Origin: Aeoliella straminimaris
GTDB lineage: Bacteria > Planctomycetota > Planctomycetia > Pirellulales > Lacipirellulaceae
Length of the DNA stretch: 64,000 bases
Direction: 5' to 3'
Assembly (NCBI RefSeq): GCF_024054565.1
Contig: NZ_JAMXLR010000039.1
Span: 1-64,000 of the forward strand
Part shown: piece by piece, positions 58,980 to 64,000 of the stretch
How the letters are laid out: each line of letters opens with the position of its first letter
Numbering within the stretch: the stretch's first letter is position 1
Notes under the pieces: generated by a model
Database searches by the model: none
Told to the model about the DNA's origin: nothing
What the model saw: the letters and a program-made list of their open reading frames with translations, nothing else
Made by a program: the position numbers and the translations under genes

Positions 58980-60101
58980 ATGTCCAGCATGTTACGACTC
59001 AGGAATTCAACCAGTTCGCACGCGTTCACTCTGGTCGAACTGCTTGTGGTAATCGCCATCATCGGCATCCTGGTTGCTTTGCTATTGCCGGCGGTTCAGG
59101 CCGCTCGGGAAGCCGCCCGGCGAGCCAGTTGCCAAAACAGCCTCAAGAACATCGCGCTGGCCGTGCTGAACTACGAGTCTGCGTTTAAGGAACTACCTGT
59201 TGGCATGACCTACACGGCATCGGTTCCCGGCACAGGGGTGGGCAACCTGCTGGACTACGATTCCACATGGACTATCGACATCCTGCCACAGCTCGAAGGG
59301 GACGCTGTGCACGACGCCTTCGACTTCGACTACCCAATCCGTCACGTCCTCAACGAACCAGCGCGCAGCACGGAGCTTTCGGTATTCCACTGCCCGTCGG
59401 ACAGCCGTAACAAGGACAAGTTTCAGGGCACCGGCCTTGGTGCCAACTGGGCACGGGGCAACTACGCAGCCAACGTTGGTGCGATGTCCATCGGAAGTGT
59501 CCGGCTATCGGCCAATCTGTCTGGCACGACACAACCTAGCATGAACGACGGCAAGGATCCCGCTTGGGCGGGACGACTCAAGGCGGCCAGTTGGCCCGCG
59601 AGCACGCGGGGCGCCATGGGGCCGAACGCCAGCGTCAAGCTTTCGCAGATCGTCGATGGAACTTCAAACTCGATGATGCTGGCCGAAATACGCTCTGGCT
59701 TCGATGCCACCGACCCACGCGGCGTCTGGGCCCTGGGCATGGCTGGGGGCAACTTGGTCGCCGGCCACGGGGCGGGCGGTGACGACAACGGCCCTAACGC
59801 CTGCTATGCCAAAGCCGACGACATTCCCTCGGGCGCGGCGATCTCCTTCTCCTGCGATACAAACGCCCAAGCACTACAAGACGAGTGCATGTCCTGCAAT
59901 AGCGACTCCTTCGGCTTCGCCCAAAGTACGGCCCGCAGCACCCACGTGGGCGGAGTGTTTATCGCCATGGCCGATGGCAGCGTGCAATTCATCGAAGAAG
60001 ACATCGAGACCGGCGGCGAGTGGGGCGGATGTTGCAAAGCCTGGGACTACTTGATCATGAGCGCCGATGAGGCATTCAAGCCGACTGGTTTCTCCCGTTG
60101 A
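58980..60101 (+). CDS. DUF1559 protein with type IV pilin-like N-terminus
   Basis: 373 residues; the ATG has GAGGA 5 nt upstream. The prepilin segment AFTLVELLVVIAIIGILVAL begins at about 15, with cleavage expected before the FTLVE. The DUF1559 body includes PAVQAAREAARRASCQNSLK, the FHCPSDSRN cysteine motif and the C-terminal STHVGGVFIAMADGSVQF block. It has extra cysteines in its second half (CDTNAQALQDECMSC) that the other two copies here lack. It heads a DUF1559-lipoprotein-DUF1559 group. Confidence 0.93.
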   Translation: MSSMLRLRNSTSSHAFTLVELLVVIAIIGILVALLLPAVQAAREAARRASCQNSLKNIALAVLNYESAFKELPVGMTYTASVPGTGVGNLLDYDSTWTIDILPQLEGDAVHDAFDFDYPIRHVLNEPARSTELSVFHCPSDSRNKDKFQGTGLGANWARGNYAANVGAMSIGSVRLSANLSGTTQPSMNDGKDPAWAGRLKAASWPASTRGAMGPNASVKLSQIVDGTSNSMMLAEIRSGFDATDPRGVWALGMAGGNLVAGHGAGGDDNGPNACYAKADDIPSGAAISFSCDTNAQALQDECMSCNSDSFGFAQSTARSTHVGGVFIAMADGSVQFIEEDIETGGEWGGCCKAWDYLIMSADEAFKPTGFSR

Positions 60102-60166
60102 GTAACTTCCGCGGCACGCTGATTTTAATTCGAACTCATCTTCAAACAACTAAAGCACCGAATCGG

Positions 60167-60589
60167 ATGATTGCAAAACGCCCATTTACCTCCAGCAGCC
60201 TGGCGCTAGGATTCATCCTGGTTACTTGCGTCACAGGCTGCGGCGGTGATACGGCGCAAGTGAGTGGGCATGTCGAATACGAGGACGGGTCACCCCTTGT
60301 TGGGGCCATCCGTGTCATTCGGTTTGAACCCACCGAAGACTCCAAGGCTGTGGTTCGCAAAGTAGCCTCCAGCCCGATCGCCGACGATGGTTCCTTTGAA
60401 CTGGTGACCAAACGCCCTGGCGATGGAGTGTACAAGGGCAAGTACAAGGTAACCTTCACCGTACTCGAGAGCCCAGCGACGGGGGTGTCTCTGATCAAAC
60501 CCGAGTACACAACGGCCATGGATTCGCCGCTGGAGGTAAGTGTCGATCATTCAGGCGCGGACTACAATTTCACACTTGAAAAACTTTAG
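60167..60589 (+). CDS. Lipoprotein with carboxypeptidase-regulatory-like fold
   Basis: 140 residues. Lipoprotein signal with C25 in the lipobox (LVTCVTGC). The mature domain is a small beta-sandwich (VSGHVEYEDGSPLVGAIRVI, DDGSFELVTKRPGDGVYKG), similar in layout to the lipoprotein at 36077-36475. It sits between two DUF1559 genes, 65 nt after the first and 16 nt before the second, and probably belongs to the same transcript. Its function is unknown. A longer frame from 60098 is unlikely because it hides the lipoprotein signal. Confidence 0.8.
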   Translation: MIAKRPFTSSSLALGFILVTCVTGCGGDTAQVSGHVEYEDGSPLVGAIRVIRFEPTEDSKAVVRKVASSPIADDGSFELVTKRPGDGVYKGKYKVTFTVLESPATGVSLIKPEYTTAMDSPLEVSVDHSGADYNFTLEKL

Positions 60590-60605
60590 GGACAGATAAA
60601 GTTCG

Positions 60606-61691
60606 ATGAAACTTACCAAGCACAACGCATTTACCCTGGTGGAACTTCTGGTGGTGATCGCCATCATTGGTATTCTCGTGGCCTTGCTCTTGCCTGCCGT
60701 GCAAGCAGCCCGTGAAGCTGCACGGCGAACGCAATGCAAGAATCATCTCAAGCAGATTGGACTGGCCAGCCTGCTGCATGTCGACACGCACGGGCACCTT
60801 CCTAGTGGCGGCTGGGGGCAATGGTATGTTGCGGATGCCAATCGCGGTTTTGGCAAAGAGCAGCCCGGAAGCTGGTGCTACGGCATCCTCGCCTATCTTG
60901 AGCAAACGGCCCTTGCAGACCTGGGTACCGGGATGTCGCCAACGAGCGCCGAGTTCCAGAACGCGTCCACACTGCTAAACTCTACGCCTGTAGACGTTTT
61001 CTATTGCCCATCGCGGAGGCCAGCCCGTGGCTACCGCGTTCAGTGGGGAAGCATCAAAGAGCAGCAGTGGGTCACCGAGTTGTACGAGGTCGCCAAAACC
61101 GACTTTGCAGCTAACTCCGGCGATTCGCTGCACTCCGCCTCCCGAAGCTCAGGTCTCGCCTTCTGGCAGCCAAACAGCTATCGCGAGGCGGATCAGAACA
61201 AGTGGGACAAGACCAATGACATCAACGAGCCTGCCTACTACCAAACGGGTGTGATTCACTATCGAAGTGAAATCAAGCCTCGACAGATTGTCGACGGGTT
61301 AAGCAACACGTACCTGATCGGCGAGAAATTGATGTCTCCCAACACCTACCTGGATATCCAGAACACCAGCAGTGTGTGGGTGCAGTACGGCGACAATCAA
61401 AATGCCTACGTCGGTTTCGAATGGGACAATCACCGCGTGGCCTGGGCTCCCGATCAGACTTACGCCAACAACCCTGAAGTCTATCAACCGCAACAGGACT
61501 CGGTGGAGGATGGCAGTGCATCGGATCGCCGTTTCTCCTTCGCCTTCGGTAGCGCCCACGCGGGTGGTCTGAACATGGCGATGTGCGACGGTTCGGTGGA
61601 CACGGTCAACTATGACATCGACCCCGAACTGCATCGCTCGAATGCCGTACGGTACGACGAAATGATGCGTCCCAAAAGGTTCTCGCGTTAA
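60606..61691 (+). CDS. DUF1559 protein with type IV pilin-like N-terminus
   Basis: 361 residues. MKLTKHNAFTLVELLVVIAI starts the prepilin-like helix almost at the N-terminus. The DUF1559 body follows (PAVQAAREAARRTQCKNHLK, QIVDGLSNTYLIGEKLM, SAHAGGLNMAMCDGSVDTVN). Its middle region differs from the copy at 58980, so the two are paralogs rather than a recent duplication. It closes the local group. Confidence 0.93.
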   Translation: MKLTKHNAFTLVELLVVIAIIGILVALLLPAVQAAREAARRTQCKNHLKQIGLASLLHVDTHGHLPSGGWGQWYVADANRGFGKEQPGSWCYGILAYLEQTALADLGTGMSPTSAEFQNASTLLNSTPVDVFYCPSRRPARGYRVQWGSIKEQQWVTELYEVAKTDFAANSGDSLHSASRSSGLAFWQPNSYREADQNKWDKTNDINEPAYYQTGVIHYRSEIKPRQIVDGLSNTYLIGEKLMSPNTYLDIQNTSSVWVQYGDNQNAYVGFEWDNHRVAWAPDQTYANNPEVYQPQQDSVEDGSASDRRFSFAFGSAHAGGLNMAMCDGSVDTVNYDIDPELHRSNAVRYDEMMRPKRFSR

Positions 61692-61723
61692 CGTCTCCTG
61701 TGTATTGATGGCCCGGAAGCTAC

Positions 61724-63850
61724 TTAGCGCCGGCCGACGCCTGCAAACACCAGGCCTGCCAGCAGGAGGATCATCCCTCCTGCTGGCTCGGGCACGGTTG
61801 TTTCACCAACGTTAGTTGCTGACATTCCAATACCGAAGTTTTCCTTCCAGATGGTGTAGTCGCTGGTGTCGACAGTGCCGTTTCCGTTGCCATCTGCGGC
61901 GAGTTCTTCGCCAACTCGACCAATGCTGTTCCTCCACACGGTGTAGTCAGCCAGATCTACCAGCCCATCGCCGTTATAGTCTCCTGCTAGTTTTGGGTGC
62001 GATGGTATCACATACACGGCGGCCGCGCGCGGCAACACCTCGACATTGAGCGTGGAAGTGACGCCGGAGAACACCGTCTGTTGCAGGCTGGTGCCACCTT
62101 CCATCTTAAAGGCGATACCCTGCTCGCCTGGCGAGAAGCCGGAGATGTCGAGCTGAATCTGTGCGACATTGTCCAGGTTCATGTTGAGGATCATGATCGC
62201 CAGCGAGCCATCGGCGGCGATCGCAGCGTGGACGCGTACGTCGTCCGTGTCGGAGTTGCTCTGCACGAACTCATCCCCTGGCTGGACGAGTTTGTCGACC
62301 AGCGACACACCTCGGAATGCAGGTCCTTGCTGTAGATCGGCAGAGTCATCCAGAAAACTCTTCGTCAGCAATTCGAGATACTGCACACTGGAGACGCCCA
62401 TTTCCAGCCAACTGGAATAGGCATCGGCAACAAACAAAGCGTCGGCCGCCGATCGGTAGTTCGTCGCGTGATGCGGGCCGCCATCCCACACTCCACCAAA
62501 GTAGTTGAACTCGGTGACCATGATCTCAGCATCCGGATTGCCATGCAACTCGAGCCAATCGCGAAGGCCAGCTTGCCGGCCCGAATCGACCCCGGCAGTG
62601 GCACCTTCGATCATCTGCGGAATCTTCTGACTCGGAAAAGCCAGTAGACTGGATCCGTCGTTTACCGGTTCTCCCGGGTCGTGTCGTTGATTGTTGTTTT
62701 GGTCGTCGTACTCTTCGCCCACGTAGGGATACCAGTGCACCATCACAAAGTCGATATCGGCGACTGCTTGGGCGAGGACTTCCGGATTCCAGTGCTTGTT
62801 GTTGGGGTTGTCCGGTCCGCCGTTCTTCGGCCAGTAGTCCCAATACCAGTCGTCGGGGGGTGTTGTTAACACAGCGCCAATCTTGATGTCCGGATCGATC
62901 GACTTCATCAGCTGCGAATACTCAACCACCTCTTCACCGTAATGGGCGGGCGAGAGTTCGGGATTGCCCTGGCGATTGTTCTGGTAGTGCGGGTAGGGCA
63001 CGTCGTAGTTGACCGAGTAACCGTTGGTGTTCTGCTCGTAGTATCCGGTGCCGAAAGTCTCGTTACCAATTTCCCAGTATTTGATGCCGACAGGATCGTC
63101 CCGGTCGATGGCCAGAAAGGCGTTGAGAGGATCGTAGACGCCATCGGCCTGAGCCCAGCTTTCATATTCCAAAGTCGTGGAAGCACGCAATCTCGCCCAG
63201 TAGCCGGCCGTTTTCCAATCGTTGCCCTGCTCGTCGGTACCGATGGGGATGTCGTCGTCGGTGCCGTACAGAGACGCATCGGAGTTCGCGTAGGCGACCC
63301 ATGCGGCCGCCTCTTTCGGTTGACCACCAAAATCAGGTACGACGGATGCGACCCCGGCTGGCTTCGACGCATCGGGTACGAGTTTGAGCGCCGATCCGTA
63401 ATTCACCGTCACCACGGCCTGACTGCCGGATGTGCGATCGAGCAACCGCACGAAGTTCGCAAAATCGGAGCCTCCCCCCACGTAGCCATACTGGCTGGCG
63501 TCGCCAAACCAGGGAGTGAGGCCACCGCCGCAGCAACCTCCGGCTTCGGAGGTGCCGTTCTCCCACGCCGCACGTGTGATGGACCAATGATTGACATCAG
63601 CGTATCCGCCACCACCGTATCGCAAGGTGGTGATGCCGGCCTCTTCCAGTCGGTCGTCCAGGCTGGCGTGGGTCAAGCTGTTGTAGTAAGGAGAAGTATG
63701 GATGCCGAGCCCCGTCGTCGGCATGGTGGCCAACCTGTTTCCTGCATCCACCGAAAGGTTGGCTTGCAGCTGTGCCGACGACCGTATCGGCGTCAATAGA
63801 AAGGCTACAACCAGCACCCCCGACATGGCCGCGTATCGGTGCCGTCTCAT
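61724..63850 (-). CDS. Secreted glycoside hydrolase (clan A type) with dockerin-like repeats and PEP-CTERM
   Basis: 708 residues. Signal peptide of about 26 residues. A (beta/alpha)8 glycosidase domain is suggested by GITTLRYGGGGYADVNHWSI, the acid/base glutamate in KYWEIGNETFGTGYYE and the probable nucleophile in MVTEFNYFGG; the layout recalls alpha-L-arabinofuranosidase-like GH51/GH39 families. Then a beta domain (IMILNMNLDNVAQIQLDISG), two dockerin-like calcium motifs (GDYNGDGLVDLADYTVWRNS; GNGNGTVDTSDYTIWKENFG) and the tail VPEPAGGMILLLAGLVFAGV, a PEP-CTERM signal. It is the only enzyme here with this tail. The sugar substrate is unknown. Confidence 0.85.
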   Translation of the reverse strand: MRRHRYAAMSGVLVVAFLLTPIRSSAQLQANLSVDAGNRLATMPTTGLGIHTSPYYNSLTHASLDDRLEEAGITTLRYGGGGYADVNHWSITRAAWENGTSEAGGCCGGGLTPWFGDASQYGYVGGGSDFANFVRLLDRTSGSQAVVTVNYGSALKLVPDASKPAGVASVVPDFGGQPKEAAAWVAYANSDASLYGTDDDIPIGTDEQGNDWKTAGYWARLRASTTLEYESWAQADGVYDPLNAFLAIDRDDPVGIKYWEIGNETFGTGYYEQNTNGYSVNYDVPYPHYQNNRQGNPELSPAHYGEEVVEYSQLMKSIDPDIKIGAVLTTPPDDWYWDYWPKNGGPDNPNNKHWNPEVLAQAVADIDFVMVHWYPYVGEEYDDQNNNQRHDPGEPVNDGSSLLAFPSQKIPQMIEGATAGVDSGRQAGLRDWLELHGNPDAEIMVTEFNYFGGVWDGGPHHATNYRSAADALFVADAYSSWLEMGVSSVQYLELLTKSFLDDSADLQQGPAFRGVSLVDKLVQPGDEFVQSNSDTDDVRVHAAIAADGSLAIMILNMNLDNVAQIQLDISGFSPGEQGIAFKMEGGTSLQQTVFSGVTSTLNVEVLPRAAAVYVIPSHPKLAGDYNGDGLVDLADYTVWRNSIGRVGEELAADGNGNGTVDTSDYTIWKENFGIGMSATNVGETTVPEPAGGMILLLAGLVFAGVGRR

Positions 63851-63970
63851 CTCTCGCTGCCATTCACCACGGAGGAATACAAATCCATCCAGGTGGCGAT
63901 CCGATGCCCGCCACGTACGAAAGAGGAAGGACGATACATCACTGCGGGCTTGGCCTTATCGATAGCTGCT
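63851..63970. other. Upstream region of the glycoside hydrolase gene
   Basis: No gene seen; it should hold the promoter of the minus-strand hydrolase gene. Confidence 0.3.
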
Positions 63971-64000
63971 TTAGTCGACACCTTCCATCACCACCGTTTC
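63971..64000 (-). CDS. Possible 3' end of a gene cut by the window edge
   Basis: A minus-strand frame entering from the right reads ETVVMEGVD and stops at 63973-63971. Too short to judge; the remainder lies outside the window. Confidence 0.2.
   Translation of the reverse strand, partial: ETVVMEGVD

Overview
The window (about 60% GC by eye) comes from a planctomycete, most likely a Pirellulales-type member. The evidence is the set of DUF1559 prepilin-like proteins (three), a LEPR-XLL N-terminus on a 1930-residue surface protein, PEP-CTERM tails combined with dockerin-like repeats, an EpsI-like protein, a secreted sulfatase, and an EF-Tu whose switch I differs from the usual RGITI form. I see no CRISPR array, insertion sequence, phage gene or rRNA.

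Layout. 1-600: probably no protein gene, but a minus-strand promoter and a strong terminator frame a candidate ncRNA. 604-6670: small secreted and lysine-rich proteins, an SDR/DUF2867 reductase, a winged-helix protein with a histone-like tail, a metallophosphoesterase, an aldo/keto reductase and a lactate/malate dehydrogenase. 6826-25236: the transcription/translation block tRNA-Thr(UGU)-Tyr(GUA)-Gly(UCC)-Thr(GGU)-tuf-tRNA-Trp-secE-nusG-rplKAJL-rpoBC-rpsL-rpsG-tautomerase-EF-G. Its first part has the same gene order as the Escherichia coli tufB region. 25434-35992: EpsI-like protein, sulfatase, cysteine-rich outer-membrane protein and the giant LEPR-XLL protein. 36077-37523: a DUF1559 gene with a lipoprotein partner.

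37680-56254 is the most interesting part. Nearly every gene there fits breakdown and salvage of peptidoglycan: LD-carboxypeptidase, MpaA-like M14 peptidase, a three-module penicillin-binding-type protein, a DUF1611 (DgcN-like) protein, a XylR-type regulator, AnmK, a BadF-type sugar kinase, MurQ, a sodium/solute symporter, a secreted fusion of a serine beta-lactamase fold with a NamZ (DUF1343) exo-muramidase, a gamma-glutamyltransferase and a multidomain amidase. The inferred flow is: the amidase and the NamZ fusion release MurNAc and peptides outside the cytoplasm; the symporter imports sugar; the BadF kinase and AnmK make MurNAc-6-phosphate; MurQ converts it to GlcNAc-6-phosphate; LdcA, M14, gamma-glutamyltransferase and DUF1611 deal with D-amino-acid peptides. 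A short RNA gene with its own promoter and terminator sits inside the island beside the regulator.

56816-63850: two PEP-CTERM/dockerin proteins (one a glycoside hydrolase) flank a DUF1559-lipoprotein-DUF1559 group. All functional calls come from motifs read by eye; no similarity search was run.
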